NCBI GenBank assembly: GCA_011009095.1
Contig: VTPC01008100.1
Location: 59,988 to 123,987, forward strand
Length of the DNA stretch: 64,000 bases
Direction of reading: 5' to 3'
DNA from: Ignelater luminosus
Taxonomy: Eukaryota; Arthropoda; Insecta; Coleoptera; Elateridae
The position numbers and the translations under genes are program-made. The notes under the pieces are model-generated. The model had not been told where the DNA came from. It ran no database searches and saw only the letters and a program-made list of their open reading frames with translations. Within the stretch, counting starts at the first letter, position 1. The number at the start of each line of letters is the position of its first letter. Below, piece by piece: positions 11,824 through 25,019 of this stretch.

Positions 11824-12978
11824 TGAGAGACAAAGTTTAGGCGTTTCTGTAAAAACAACACACATGTAAATGCAACCAAGGTGTACTGGACCACCTTTCA
11901 GAAGTTCAATATAAAATCCAATTTTCTTCATTCGAATACATGTGCCCAGTGCGATATTTACAAACAAAAGTTAAATGAAAAACCTAAGTGCCACCTTAAC
12001 AGCTAAAAGAAAATTACATTTAAGAAAAGCAGACGCATTCTTCGATTTAAAAAGGAGATACAAAGCAAACGCTAAAGCAGGCGAGATTGAATGCCTTACA
12101 TTTGATTTTATGCAGAATCTACCTATATTCCAAATAATTCAGCATTTTATGCTCGCCAGTTATGGTATTATGTGTTTGGAATTCATAATTTGGGAAGCAA
12201 AGAAGCGACAGTTTTCACCTACCACAAAGGTATAGCTAAAAAAAGAAGTAATGATGTGACATCTATGTTCTTACAATAAATAAATAACCATGAGTTTACC
12301 TCCAGACTCTTGGTTTTCATTAGTGATAGTTGTCCAGGGCAAAATAAGAACCATGTTATGGTCTACTTTTTATATTTTTTAGTCCATGTTTTAAAACTTT
12401 TTGATAGAACTCTCTACATTTTTCTAGTAAGAGGACATTTCTATTTACCTAATGATCAGAATTTTAGTTTAATAGAAAAAAAGAAAAAGCGTATAGAAAG
12501 AGTAGAAGTACTTGAAGACTGAGATAAGTTAATACTTAAGGCTAGAGAAAAGCCATCCCCTTTTGTGGTTGTGCGTTTGACCCAAGAAAGCTTTTTTAAT
12601 ATAAAGGCTGCAACTGAGAAATACTTTTTAAAACTTGCAAAGCCTTCTATCAAAATAAAAAGTATTAGGCAACTACAAATTGAAGCAGGTGTACCTACTG
12701 TAAGCGTAAGAGACTCCTACAACGGTTATAGGAGAAGCAGCATCATCCGAAATAAAGTTAAACTACTTACTGAGATGTCTTTGAAAAGTTCTTACGAAGC
12801 GTCAGTAGAAATTTTCCCATTAAAAATAAACATCGTAAAAACTCTTATTACTTATCTAGAAAAACCAGAACACAAGCATTTTTATGAAAAAATATTTTTT
12901 AAGAACGACCAAGTGAAGGCAGAAGCCACGATTGAGGTTGATGAAGACGATAACAGTAGTGGCTGTGAAGAGTTTTGA
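11824..12978 (+). pseudogene. Broken transposon-like gene with SDxCPGQNKN motif
   Basis: Three collinear pieces form one decayed gene. The first, near 11860-11990, contains a Cys motif (TCAQCDIYKQKL) typical of the region ahead of the core domain. The second, 11975-12235, shifts frame within: after FMQNLP the family-like continuation FYARQLWYYVFGIHNLG is in another frame. The third covers 12270-12978 in one frame, with a stop at 12520-12522. It holds FISDSCPGQNKN, RGHFYLPNDQNFSLIEKK and an acidic C-terminus. This pattern matches a large family of multicopy arthropod proteins (DUF7869-like by memory) that behave like transposon genes, but I cannot name the superfamily. At least one frameshift and two stops make it non-functional. 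I found no flanking inverted repeats. Confidence 0.6.
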
Positions 12979-15691
12979 TGGTTTTTTATGTCCTGTTTTT
13001 TGTTATATATTTGCAGAATCTTTTGTATAAAGTAAGAAATACAATTTTTTTCCACTATTTATGTCATTGGTTCTTTAGAGCTTGTCAGTTTTTCACCAAA
13101 CAACAGCACATGTCCAACATTTTTTAAACTTTCTGACTTCTGTAGTGAATCAAATTTAGTGATATTGCCAAGAATAAGCCAATACGAAAAATTATACAAA
13201 AGTGGCAAGCACCTAGTTCCATAAAAAATAGTTTACAGAGGTATATTATTATTTTTGTGATTTCTGAAAAACCTTGTTTTTGGACTAGTGCTGTTTTTAA
13301 AAAAAAGTCTTCAATTGTAGAGAGGATCAAGTCTTTAAACCTCTATAGCGTTCTCCTTCATGTAATAATTTCTCTTTCTTCATTTATTGGTGGAAGTATC
13401 CTTTCTAAGGTTACAGCGGAAAGTGGTACTCATTTCTGCTTATTCTCACTAATTTGATAAGCAGAGGTATTAATTGGGACGATTCATCTTTTGTCGCCGA
13501 AATTTTGTATAATTATATTAGTAACATTACATTGATTTTTTCCGTTCAATTTTCTGAATCTTCTTAATTTTTGACATTTAGATAATTGACATCATAGTTA
13601 GTTTACTATTTGAGTGCTTAATGAAGAGAACAGGTAATACAATATACAATATACAAAGAGTGCTGTTCCAAACAAAAAATAAAAAGCTAAAACACGTCAA
13701 GAATAAACGGGAATGTAACTTACAGTACTAATTTTGAAAAATAGTTAATTATAAGCTAGCAACAAGAATTTTTTTGAAATGCCATGTTATTAAAAACAAT
13801 TAATTTCACTATAAATAGTGAATATGTTTCTAATATTTTCACGTACTAAGTGCATTTCTAGAATCCATAGACCATATCATAAACGTAGCTTCCCATCACA
13901 TTACACGCAAACGCTCATTCCAGAAAAAACTAACCTTCATTTTCCAGTAAGTTCGTCCTGTTTCTGTTCTTTTGCATTCATTGTTGCAAGAAGGAGATAC
14001 GAAAATGTGTTGGGATGCAACAAGTACCGGTAGAACAGAAGTATCAAGATATCGTGAACGAAAATCGTAAATCGTTCAAACGGGTTGCGAATCCCGCGGT
14101 TTGGTTCACGCATGAATGACCGGCCACTTTTTAGTGGCTCCGTGAAGATGTGGATGGAATATTAACTGGTTATTTAAGAAATAAATCGACTGTACTTTAT
14201 GTCGATGATTGCGGTTAATTTCCACGGGGCATTAAATGAACTTGGAAACGAACTTAATTTCCCCCTTACTACGCAACTGCAACTGTGTGGATATAAATTT
14301 GCGTTTCCTACTATGTATTTCGGTTGTTTATTTGTTGGATATGTAAAATACGTTGTCCAGCTGGTATACATTAAAACTCAACTCACCAATATAAATATAT
14401 GTTTAAGGTATCCTTCTAAATTGTAACAGTAAAGATTGAATTTTTTGCATCTCTTTAATTGTTGGTTATGTTAATTACGTTTGAAGAAATATACATAAAG
14501 ATGGTTCTGTTGAAAAGGTCCTGTGATAAAAGAGCTGAAAGAGTCCTATTACCCATTGATATTTCACAAGAGCGTAAATAAGATTAATACATTGTAATAA
14601 TAAGTCAAAGCCAGAAAAGATTTACAAATAAAATTTTCTGAAACCCTTAAATAATATTAAGATCAAACTTAAAAATATCAGTCATTGCTATTGTATGAAT
14701 TTGACTGATCAACTATTGACTAATAAAAAAAAACCATCGAAATATGTAGGGGATTGCCGAAAAGAAACGCACCTATGTTTAAAGTACCACACGATATTTT
14801 CTTTCGAGAGTGTTAGATTCTTCGTTGGATAACTGACTGGTATACAGTCATAACTAGTTTGTCAAACAGAAGAAGTTTTAGCAAATTGTATTCTTATAAA
14901 TGTTGAAATATTATAAAATAATCTAATCTTACTACATCGTGTATTATTTAATCTACAGTTGTTGACTGAAACTAATCCACTTGTTTACCACCATAAAACA
15001 TAAGTGATTTCATATAGCTACCACTGCACCACAATATTGTATGATGTATGGTATTAACTACCATATGTGGTTTTTGTTCGCCCACCACTCTTTGACGTCT
15101 TAAAAGCTAAGTGCTTTTTTCTTTAAGTTTATCTAAGTTAAATTAAAAATAGCCACTGAATTTTTATTACAAAGGAGGGTGGTGCTTACATAGATTTTTC
15201 TAGCAATAATGATATAAGTGGGAGGAATACTTAGTTGTTTCTTTTAGTTACAGCAAAAAGCATGTTAAGGAAGTGTAGTGCATTTAAGATGTTGTTAGTG
15301 TAGTACCCACGTTAATAAAAATTAGTTTAAATGTAAGATAGAGTAGGCAACACATACACCATAACATATACCAAAAACGTAATATAATTTCATTTTCATT
15401 TTTTATTTTCTGTGCATAAGTTTTGTTCCTTTAATGCAATATTAAATATATAATCATAAATTAATAGTGCACAGTGTTGGGCTGGTTCAAGAAAAAGAAT
15501 CAGCTACATTGAACACTCCGTATATCTAATGAGATGCAGTACTGGCTTTTATAATTAATCGTCTATTAATTCTACTAGATCTACCTTTTAAAATATCAAC
15601 AAAATACGGTTTAGCAAGGTAAGTTCAACATTGTTAATTTTATTCCTATTATAATCAAATTTTGTAGTTAAGAATATTTATCTATTAGTAA
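12979..15691. other. AT-rich sequence, no gene seen
   Basis: Several ORFs of 65-75 codons occur on both strands (for example 13818-14033 and 14199-14426), but they overlap one another antisense and show no family signature. Nothing supports a gene. Confidence 0.5.
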
Positions 15692-15693
15692 TA

Positions 15694-15911
15694 CAGTCAA
15701 CAAAATTCAATTAGTGCCACACTATACTTTATGCTAATTTTTACCTCAAACTGATTGTGACAGTAGATAGTAATAGTACTTAAGGTATATGGGTGAATGC
15801 TGTATAATAAACTAAACATTATAGAAAATTCAAAATTTATTAAAAGGATCAATAGAAATTATAAAAAAACTTAAATAGCTCAAAACCATTGGGGAAATTC
15901 TATTAGTGCCA
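15694..15911 (+). repeat. Left long inverted repeat of the Tc1-like element
   Basis: The arm is about 218 bp and pairs with 17041-17259. It shares, among others, TAATAGTA and AGAAATTATAAAAAAACTTA. TTAGTGCCAC occurs at both its outer (15711) and inner (about 15902) ends. Confidence 0.85.
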
Positions 15912-15957
15912 CTGCCGATATCAATTTATTTACAAAGAAAATAAGACATATTGTCAA

Positions 15958-16935
15958 TTAGTACGAGGTACTCTCTCTGTTATTACGAATGACCTCAACA
16001 AGTCAACAATGGATTAGCCTCTGCAACAGCTCCAATGAAATATTGGCCTACAGGCTTCATGGATTTCAGTTTTAAGATCATTTACACTGTCATATTGTTT
16101 TCCACCTCTGTAGACTTGACAAGCAAAATGACCCTATAAGATTTCTATGGGATTAAGGTCAGGACTTCTTGATGGTCAAGTCTTCTTGTTTTAGAAGTCG
16201 TGCAGTGTGAGCGGCTGCGTTGTCTTGCTGAAACACACAATCCTCTGGCATAATGTTTTCAATCATTGGTACTAATCCATCCTCTAAAATCCCAGTATAC
16301 ATTTCCGCGTTTATCCGGCTGATTATTCATGCAATTTCAGATTTACTACAGGAAAAGAATGCTGCCCATATTATGCAACCTCCTCCTCCAAGATTACGAC
16401 ACATTCTGTCTTCTTTTGCTTTCCGAATGTCATGCCAATAGAAAGAATAGCCATTGGGGCCATCTAAGTTAAACTTCTTGTCGCTAAATATTACTCTTTC
16501 CCATTCACGACTCCAACTTATGTGATCTTGAGCAAATTGTAGACGAGTTTCTTTATGTTGTCGTGATGATGGCGGCTTTTTTTACTGTTTTGTGTAAATT
16601 AAGTTTGCATCAGATTGCAGCACCTGTTGGATTTGACTTACAGTTACAGGCAATTGTAATTTACTTTTTATTTCTACTGCGGTTATTGAAGATCCTATTA
16701 TTTCATGTCTGATTCTACATCTGCCTCGATTAGTTAACTTTCTATTTTGGTCAGATTTCCTTTTTCTTTCTCCATAATTTTCGCCAAGTTTCAGATAATT
16801 TTCAACAGTATGATGAGATCATTTAAATAATATCTTTAGCTATTTTTCTAATAAATACATTTCCGTTCCTCAGTATCTTTATCTGTGCTATTTCCTCTTT
16901 TGATAAGTTTTTCCCACGTCCTACATTGTTACTAA
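15958..16935 (-). pseudogene. Dead Tc1-like (DD34E) transposase
   Basis: Read on the minus strand, the blocks occur in family order. They are an N-terminal helix-turn-helix piece (GRGKNLSKEEIAQIKI), a block with VIFSDKKFNLDGPNGYSFYW carrying the first Asp, VFQQDNAAAHTARLLKQ with the second Asp, then after a frame change SPDLNPIE with the catalytic Glu, and a C-terminus ending at a stop at 15958-15960. Damage includes a stop inside the core (near 16325), a frameshift after the second Asp block, and Trp-to-stop changes on both sides of SPDLNPIE. No clean start codon remains. It lies wholly between the long inverted repeats and clearly belongs to that element. Confidence 0.88.
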
Positions 16936-17040
16936 AAAATCAAATTTTAAGAATTATATAACTCTGTAGATAAACAATAATTCTGACATAGCAAATAGCT
17001 TTAGAATATTTTTATTTTTTGTCATCAATTTTGCCCTTGG

Positions 17041-17259
17041 CCCTAATAGAATTTCACCCAATGTTTTTAAGCTATTTAAGTTTTTTTATAATTTCTATTG
17101 ATTCTTTTAATAAATTTTAAATTTTCTATGATGTTTAGCTTATTACACAGTATTCACCTATATACTTTAAATACTATTACTACTATCTACTGTTACAGTC
17201 AGTTTATGGTAAAAAATAGCATAAAATATAGTGTGGCACTAATCGAATTTCGTTGACTG
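17041..17259 (-). repeat. Right long inverted repeat of the Tc1-like element
   Basis: This is the inverted partner of 15694-15911. It ends GTTGACTG and is followed by the TA duplication. Confidence 0.85.
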
Positions 17260-17261
17260 TA

Positions 17262-20200
17262 TACACTAACATAAATTGAAAGTTTCTTGATAAAAAAAGT
17301 CTTTGTTCACTAAAAGTTGTGTAATAATGTGACATTTGAAAGAAACAAAAAATAAAACTATTTCGAAAATACACATGCACATCTGTATTGAATTAATAAA
17401 ATTACAAATTATTTGTACCATTTTCAAATTTTAATCCAGGTTCAACTACAATATTGTTAAAATTCCTTTCCATGCAACTTAATCTTGATTAAAATTTGCA
17501 CTTAGCTGGTACAACCTTCCCATAGATTATACTCACCTGCATACTGGAAAGATCCTGTAACTCAATTGGTTAGGTTAGTACGTTGGTTTAGTTGACCAAA
17601 TAGCTTTACATTATAAAAAGAAGCTCTTTCAGTGTCACTCTAATTGCACATTGGGTTGTGCGCATTTGTTATTTAATTGAAATTAAATAACATAGGAAAT
17701 TCAAAAAGTTGGCCCTATTTTCAGTTTGGATTTTTGAATAGAACACATAGGGTTATGGAATTGAAAAATGCGAGAGGTTGCAAAAGTCTAGTTTGAAAAA
17801 CTGCGTTTTAACATTATTTCGAGATTAAATTTTCGTCGATGTGTAATATGCAGTGCCAAGTAGTCCATTCATAGTTAAGCAGTCTCACTAACACAGACCA
17901 TTTGCTGCATTAAGAGAGAGGGAGAGAGATTATAGAAAATAATAAATACATTTGTGTATGAAGTTGTGCTTGGGTAAGCTTCATAAAATCTAAAATGAGA
18001 TCCAACTGCCCAGTTTCAATGAGTTTAGAAAAGGACCTCAAGAAAATCACAGCAAAATAATTTTCTTGCTATTGGACAAACCTTTTATCAAGTCAGCAAT
18101 CTTGTAAAAACGTACAGTACCAAACAGTTAAATGTTAGTAACAGATTTCAATTGCGTAATTTTTAGGCTTACAATACTTGTTTCTATATATGTTTAATTT
18201 TGAAATTAACCATTTTCCTCCCAAAATCAAACAGGGTTTTTTTTTCTAAAAGAAAGCTTTCATAATTCTAATTTTTCCATAAAATCAAATTGAGTAATTC
18301 AATTTCAATACAAAAAATAATAAAAAAAATTGTAGGTCATTTCAAAACACCTACATTACAAATATTGCATTTCATAAAGGACAGAATGCGCAAGTTGCAC
18401 TTCTGATTAGCGCAATATAAAGAAGTGTATCGACTTACTTCATAAAAATACTATTATAGTGAATGCAGAAGTTGACGTTGTTAAAGTGTGATATAATTGT
18501 AATAATGTTATAATTGCATATTCTGCAAAACTGTTATTTTTCTATGTTACCTAGTTTGTAATTTGTTATTATGTCAGCATGTCAATTGTGTATCAAAAGG
18601 AAATTTGGAAACTTAATAACAGTATTATCATTCAATTGGTTTTACTCAATTTATCGCTGCTAATAAGTCTTACCATTAGCATAAAAGGAACATAAGACTG
18701 TGTTTCTGGCATGCTAGATACAACAGAGGTCAACCTTAAATAAGTTGATCACAATCTCCGGACTAGTCTGGTAGATTGTACACTACGTAAACATTAGTAT
18801 ATTCCGAAATTATAGGAAACAATCTTACAGACCGTAAGCGCTGCTCAGTTTTTCAACAGGTGTTTTTCCTAAACATATTCACTTGTATCCAAATATTCTA
18901 GTCTTTTGAAAGGTCGTTTTGTCTAAGTCAAAATGAAACTTACGGTTTGAGAATTTCAGTAACAGAAACCACGCTGATGACAGTTTTTGCTACCACTAGG
19001 ACCAATATTTTTCACATTTGATTTCATGCCCACACTGATGTCCAATTCGTTGCAATTCTAGCAGGTTAACGGTTACTTAAGCTTCCAGTTTAATGGGCGT
19101 AAAATTGCATTTTTAAATATTTAAAGTTTGCTATGGATGTGGATAGAGCAGACTTCTGTTATAAAAATATTTAAGCGTGTGTCTTTTTTTTTTATTCATT
19201 TTAGTCTTTCTAATAGATTTTCAAATACTGTTTGTCTTGAAAAAGCCATCTTCAAACTACATAAGTGTCAATTTTAGCCTTCTCTTTAGTCTTCCTTGAG
19301 TTTTTTTATAGCTCATATGCAAACGGAATTGTGATAATGCTTTTTAGGTCTAAATAATATCTAATAAAGCCTAAATAATTTTAAACGTATCAGTTATCAA
19401 ATATCGTTTTAATTTTTGCAGTACAGAGTTGCTCAATTACTACTATCTCTTGGTATTACTAGCTATCTTCGTGATATTAATAATATTGTCTGGCGTAACA
19501 TCAGTAAAATCATATATTGTGCTTCTAAAAAAATATATAGTCAAAGTAGGCGTTATTCCTAAGGTCCGCCACCATTTTAAGGTATGTCGCAAATTATTCC
19601 ATACGAATGTCACGATTGCTAATTCTCAATAATAATATTAAAGACAAAATTGATGTTAACTATTATTGATTTTTGTTGGTTATTACTTTGTTTTTTTTGC
19701 TACGTAAAGACAGCATTTGTTGGCGAATCTGTGAAAGATCCTGTGTTAATTATTTACCACATGGTAAAGCAAGCAGAGAGATAATTATTCTTTCAAGACA
19801 AGACTAGTAAGCAGCGTAGATGTGAAAATGAAGTTAAACATATTATTGAAAGTCAGATGGAAATTTTCAAATAAACTTAACATTTTTGTTGTTGTTTTGT
19901 GACTGAGGCTTTGGTTCACAGTTCGCTTGACCTCATGCCTTCTACTACTAGAATTTAGCCAAACCAGGAAATGTTCCAACTTCCAGTAAAGACTTAACAT
20001 GCAACGATACCTACTACTAAATAAACATTTATTCCGGAGGATGGCACCCTTTTACAGATATTTTTATGTAAATTTTAGTAATGATCTTAAGAAGACAAAA
20101 AATTTCTTGATCAATGCTGGGTTTTCATTTATCTTCAGCATAGACTCTTCTCACTTGCCAATATTCGAAAAGCGAATTTTATTGATTAGTTTTGGTTTTG

Positions 20201-20540
20201 TAGCAATAATGAGCAATCCAGCATAGGCTTTTGTTTTAATTTTAATCTACTTAGTTGCTACAATGTAGGTTTAGAGATTCTATGTTGAACCTTAAAGAAT
20301 AAAGGCACTTGATTTTGCCCATTATTTTGTTATATGACGTTGCTATTTAGATATTCTTTAATAGTATCCTACTGTTTAAGATTTTCAAAATTCTCATATG
20401 ATATTGAATAGAATGAGATAGTTGGACGAAAGTAGAAATTGCTGATATTGTTAGGACCGATAGTGCTAAGAGCAGTTTTTGTGTCAAACAGGAAACGTAC
20501 TGTTCACTATCGTTTTTCGGTTTCGTTTTAGTCTTGAGCC
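17262..20540. other. AT-rich sequence, no gene seen
   Basis: Only short ORFs occur. Those at 19429-19632 and 19999-20226 are hydrophobic and AT-driven, with no family motif. No repeat was recognised apart from homopolymer runs. Confidence 0.5.
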
Positions 20541-21142
20541 TTAGGCAGGTTAGTTCCTGTTGCTACCGATTTATGGTTCTGTCGAGGTAGTAGCAGCAAG
20601 ACTGGCAACGGTTGCGATTATTGGCGTCTTGTGATCTTTGTGTGTGAAGTTGCAATGTTGTAAGAAGAAGTACGCCATTGTTAATAGTATTGTCGATAGA
20701 AGAATTCCGACTGAGATGGCGAGCGTTAACAGAATAAAGGCAGATTAGTTTGCGTGGTTGCTACCGATTTATGACTCTGTCGAGGTACTAGCCGCAAGAT
20801 TGGCAATGGGTGCGACTATTGGCGTCTTCCGTCTTTGGGTGTGAAGTAACGATGTTGGAAAGAAGAAGTACTCCATTGTTAATAGTATTGTCGATAGAAG
20901 AATTCCGACTGAGATGGCGAGCGTTAACAGAATAAAGGCAGATTAGTTTGCGTGGTTGCTACCGATTTATGACTCTGTCGAGGTACTAGCCGCAAGATTG
21001 GCAATGGGTGCGACTATTGGCGTCTTCCGTCTTTGGGTGTGAAGTAACGATGTTGGAAAGAAGAAGTACTCCATTGTTAATAGTATTGTCGATAGAAGAA
21101 TTCCGACNNNNNNNNNNCGAGATGGCGAGCGTTAACAGAGTA
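20541..21142 (+). repeat. 198-bp tandem repeat array interrupted by gap
   Basis: Three consecutive units share CTACCGATTTATG at 20563, 20761 and 20959, giving a period of 198 bp. Copy 1 is diverged. Copies 2 and 3 are identical as far as copy 3 can be read before ten Ns at 21108-21117. The sequence after the gap resumes within the same unit (GAGATGGCGAGCGTTAACAG) and then leaves the repeat. Each unit carries an AATAAA. It is less AT-rich than the surroundings. It may be part of a retrotransposon LTR or a minisatellite; no neighbouring polymerase gene was found. Confidence 0.9.
21108..21117. other. Assembly gap (10 N)
   Basis: Ten Ns lie inside the third repeat unit, most likely a place where the assembler could not resolve the tandem array. 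The true number of units is unknown. Confidence 0.99.
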
Positions 21143-23800
21143 AACTGACTATGGAGACGGAATGTGGCAAGGAAGACGTAAGTTGTTTGTAGAAAGCGAG
21201 CTTTGTGGCTTGCGTGTGAAATATATTATAATAATGATTCTGCAAACGATAAAGACTTCTGTTATTGTACGGTGTTATCGGTTGTGTCTTTGTTAGTATG
21301 AATGGCGAAACAAATGACCCTTCTCTCAACCACATCACCAGAAGCGCGTATATGGAGTCCGATAACACGGTGGTGCGATGACAACAACAGTGGAGATTTG
21401 GACTTTGGTAAGGCGCATTCTCAGGGCATGGACATCCATCGGCTTGCAAAAAAAAAATGGTTGTACCAGGCGGCTGCTTGTGGATCTCATCCGTAAATCC
21501 GAACTTCCCATTTCTTTCATTTGTTGCGTTGTCTTCTTAAAAGAGCACCAAATCATGCATAAACAATATTCTTTACAAATAAGTTTCCTTAATATACCAT
21601 CAAGATTTTTACTTCTTAAAAATCATTATTTATAAATCTAACATACTTTAAAAGTTATATAATATCATTTACAATGTTAACAAAGTAATTATTGAGAATG
21701 CTAAGCTTATATTCACGAGAGAGTTCTTGTGGTGTAACAGTTGATTACGAAAGGCCTGTAATATTTAAGGAAAATCTTTTGATGGACTTAATTTTTCTTT
21801 CAATCTACTCTTCAGAAATTTTTCTCCAAATATACCAGCTATTTAAAGAATCGACGGGTTACAATAAATGTTTTCTACTTTTCTCTTAAACATGTTTTTG
21901 CAAGAAATTATTCCTCTAGAACCACCTCTGCTGAGAACTAACTACCCACAAAAAAATATGAACTGCAGACATGTTTTCTATAATATGATTTATAGTTTGA
22001 AATCGAACTAAACTGAATTATTTGATAAGCTGGTGCAAATATACAGAGAATAAGTGAATGTGTGTTTTATATCAACAACAAATTATTTACGATGTGAAAT
22101 AATCTACGATTTACATTCCAGTAATAAAATGTAATACAGCTGGAAATGAAGAAGAAAATATATGTAACCAGCAGCATTCTTAAGTGTTCTAAAAACTTGT
22201 TTTATTTACGACTACGTAGAATCACATTTAATTATTGTATTACATAATTTTATTATTGATTGGTATCTATTAAATTTATCCTTACCCTTTTATTGATTTT
22301 ATTTATTGGATAATCATTTCTTTATTACATCAAACATGGTTTCTTAAAGTAACCATTAAAAACATATTCAATTATATAATTTCACTATTAGGATAACATC
22401 CGCTTTTTTGTTTGTAGTATAATTTAATTGGAAACAATTACTTGTCAAAAAGGTTGTTGATTTATTGTATTCGGATTAAACCAAAACCGAGCGTGAAAAG
22501 TTAGGTGGTTTTAATTACATAAGTAGATAAGTGGAAGCGGAGTTGGAAATTATAGATGGCTCGAGCCGCATCTAATTTTGCAACTCATTCAGCTTAACAA
22601 TGAAAATTCGAACATAAATTTGGTTATAATTTAGCATTTTTGGGAAAATCTCTACTAGTTTGTATAAATATTAACAAATAGTTCATTAATCAAATTAGGT
22701 GCCTATTTATTGTTTGTTTCGTGTCTTAATAAAACCGGCACAATTGTTAATTTCAGGTCGTCGTCGCACCCCTAAACTATGATGGTCATTCACAAATTAA
22801 ACGAAATGACGTATATAGAGTGTACTTTTGTGAAATATAAAAAAATGCGCTGTGTCATCGAGCACAATTAGGATGCACTGAAGAAACTATTCGAGATGGT
22901 ATTTCTCAAAAGCGAACCAATCAGCTACTAGTTAAATTCAAAAGCGTCGTCCCGAGTTTCGAGTTCAAAACATTCATAATTGCTAGGAATGCAAATAATT
23001 ACCTGACTTCAACTTTACTATTTCATCCAGCATTCTTTCTAATCGGACAGGCGTTACAAATAACAAACGAAGAATTTAAATATACACACGAAAAAAATTC
23101 AAACGATCAAATATCGTCGGAAGTATAAAAAATTGTGATTCAGTTTTGTTTAGAATAAATTTTTGTCAAACAATAGTTTATCAAAATCACCATCACAAAT
23201 GCGTTCATATAAGAGTATTAGGTAAGACTTATTTCTAAGACGCTAGTAATAATCTTGGACAACCATTTCCTTTTTAAAATAATTCTGCTGTGATTCAACA
23301 TCATTAAACTTAAGGTTTTTGCGTGGTAGTTTATTGTTTAATCCCCCGTATTTCTGTATCATTGTATTGCTATATTTATGAGTAGCGTATGACACGTTTG
23401 ATATTACGTGTAGAAATATTCCGTCTTTGTGTATCTTACTAGTAGTATCTTACTGTACTAACAGTCAAGATTAGGTTTATGGAATAATAACAGAATTAGA
23501 GAAACGTTTCAGGATTTTTCAGCATCTAAGTTTTTTTTATTAATTTACTAATAATTGGGTTTTGCAACAACATAACAGTCGTATTTCATCTGTAGACATG
23601 GCGATCAAACAATCTAGTACAACACGAACATTGTACGTATAAATAATTTTAAATAATAATGGACCGTGCATTGAACCTCGTGGTACTCCGCCTTTATATG
23701 TTTAATATTAAAATATACTGCAGTGATTCTATATGTAAATATTTCGAGAAACTTTTGTGGCACAGTTTGTCAAAAACCTGAGCAACGACAGGACGTAACA
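21143..23800. other. Unrecognised sequence after the array, then AT-rich DNA
   Basis: From 21143 to about 21500 the composition matches the tandem array and several overlapping ORFs of 64-105 codons occur on both strands. None is recognisable, and this part may belong to the same element. From about 21500 to 23800 nothing was seen. Confidence 0.4.
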
Positions 23801-23808
23801 CTCCTGTG

Positions 23809-23823
23809 CAGTGCCGTAACTAG
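23809..23823 (+). repeat. Left terminal inverted repeat of composite element
   Basis: CAGTGCCGTAACTAG pairs with 29507-29521 in inverted orientation with one mismatch. The matching pair lies outside the hAT/P coding block on both sides. Confidence 0.65.
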
Positions 23824-25019
23824 CCTTTTTTGCGCTCGGTGCGAGCTTCTATAACTGAACCCTTGAAAAATGTTCTAATCTTTCCCGGCTCTCACAATAA
23901 ATTGGACAAAAAATCTATTATCCAAAATGTTCTACCGTTAGAAAATTGAATAAGTTGTGAATGTTATTTAATTTTTTGAATCGCCATGTAAATTCAGAAA
24001 TCATTGTATCTATTACTTCATTTATCTGAATTTTAAAACTTTGTTGCCGGGTAATGTCGTAGCCGACGTCTAAACTTAAATTATGTCTTTATCAGAGATA
24101 TGGTAGGGGTAGATGTTGGTATGTAGTTTAAACTCAAAGCTAACATGTCTGATTAAGTACAAACACTATTGCCAGATTTTGTCTCTTTCTTACATATACC
24201 AAGCTCAAATGCAAAGTATAACTTGCTCTTTCTAAACCGAGCAATCACTGTAATTGGTTGAAATTCAGAAACCCGCGCTGGTTAACGATATTTAAATAAT
24301 AGAAATGGAACAGTGATATTTTATTACTATAAATTTAATAATTTAGTATATTACCAAAAATTGATCACTAAATCAGTCATTAATCAAGTAACATAATAAT
24401 TGATCATTTTAATCATTATTTGAAAATCATTGTGAACTAAATTAACCACCCAAGCTGATAAAAATGGAGAGTAAAGAGGTAGCAAGTTAATGTCAATTTC
24501 TAGTTAGTATTATTCTTGCACTGACATCAAAAGCAATAATGAAAAGTAATAAACAGTTTAACTTAAATAAAGACAACAATGCAATGCTCGTATGTCGTAT
24601 GTGGAATGCAATGTAATACAAATTAAAGAAAATCTATCACAGTAGCTATGAACAAAAAATTGTATATCCTGAATTGAGTTAAGTCAAAATAAATAACTTT
24701 TATTGGTATTTTGAAAAACAAATACAGTCTTTATGAAAGGTTAACCAACGCTTCTTAATAAACATTTTGATAGAGCAAATGCAATGCAAATTTTTAAATA
24801 TGTCAGACTGACACTTCATAAAAGTTCAATAAATCAATTAGTGACTGTGATAAGATTTTTTTCAGTAGGTAAAAATCTGTAAAACACAAGTAAAATTCTG
24901 GGTACAGTTTTATTAATATAAATCATAATTTCTGATTATAATTACATTCAGTACATTTACTCATTATTAAATAAAATTAATTTAGTATATTTATGCCTAA
25001 TTCTATTACTTTTATTACA
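23824..25019. other. 3' non-coding part of the composite element
   Basis: This is AT-rich DNA between the P-element stop codon and the left terminal repeat. I looked here for a hAT C-terminal dimerisation region on the minus strand and saw none. Possible minus-strand AATAAA signals lie just after the stop (about 25010) and near 24908. Confidence 0.5.

Larger units (their letters stand above)
15694..17259 (-). mobile_element. Tc1-like transposon with long inverted repeats
   Basis: The 1566-bp element has terminal inverted repeats of about 218 bp: 15694-15911 and 17041-17259, starting CAGTCAAC at both ends. It is flanked by TA at 15692-15693 and 17260-17261. Each arm carries a TTAGTGCCAC-type box near its outer end. 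In the left arm the box recurs near the inner end, resembling the IR/DR arrangement of Minos/Tc3-type elements. The arms have diverged by roughly a tenth, so the insertion is older than the mariner at 7607. The interior holds a decayed minus-strand transposase. Confidence 0.9.

Noticed and set aside
20449..21300. A complete LTR with primer-binding site
   Set aside because: A TG-type start and AATAAA can be seen, but I could not find a convincing CA end, a tRNA-complementary site or any gag-pol sequence.
21132..21449. 105-codon minus-strand ORF after the gap
   Set aside because: It overlaps several ORFs in other frames in repeat-like DNA and resembles no protein family.
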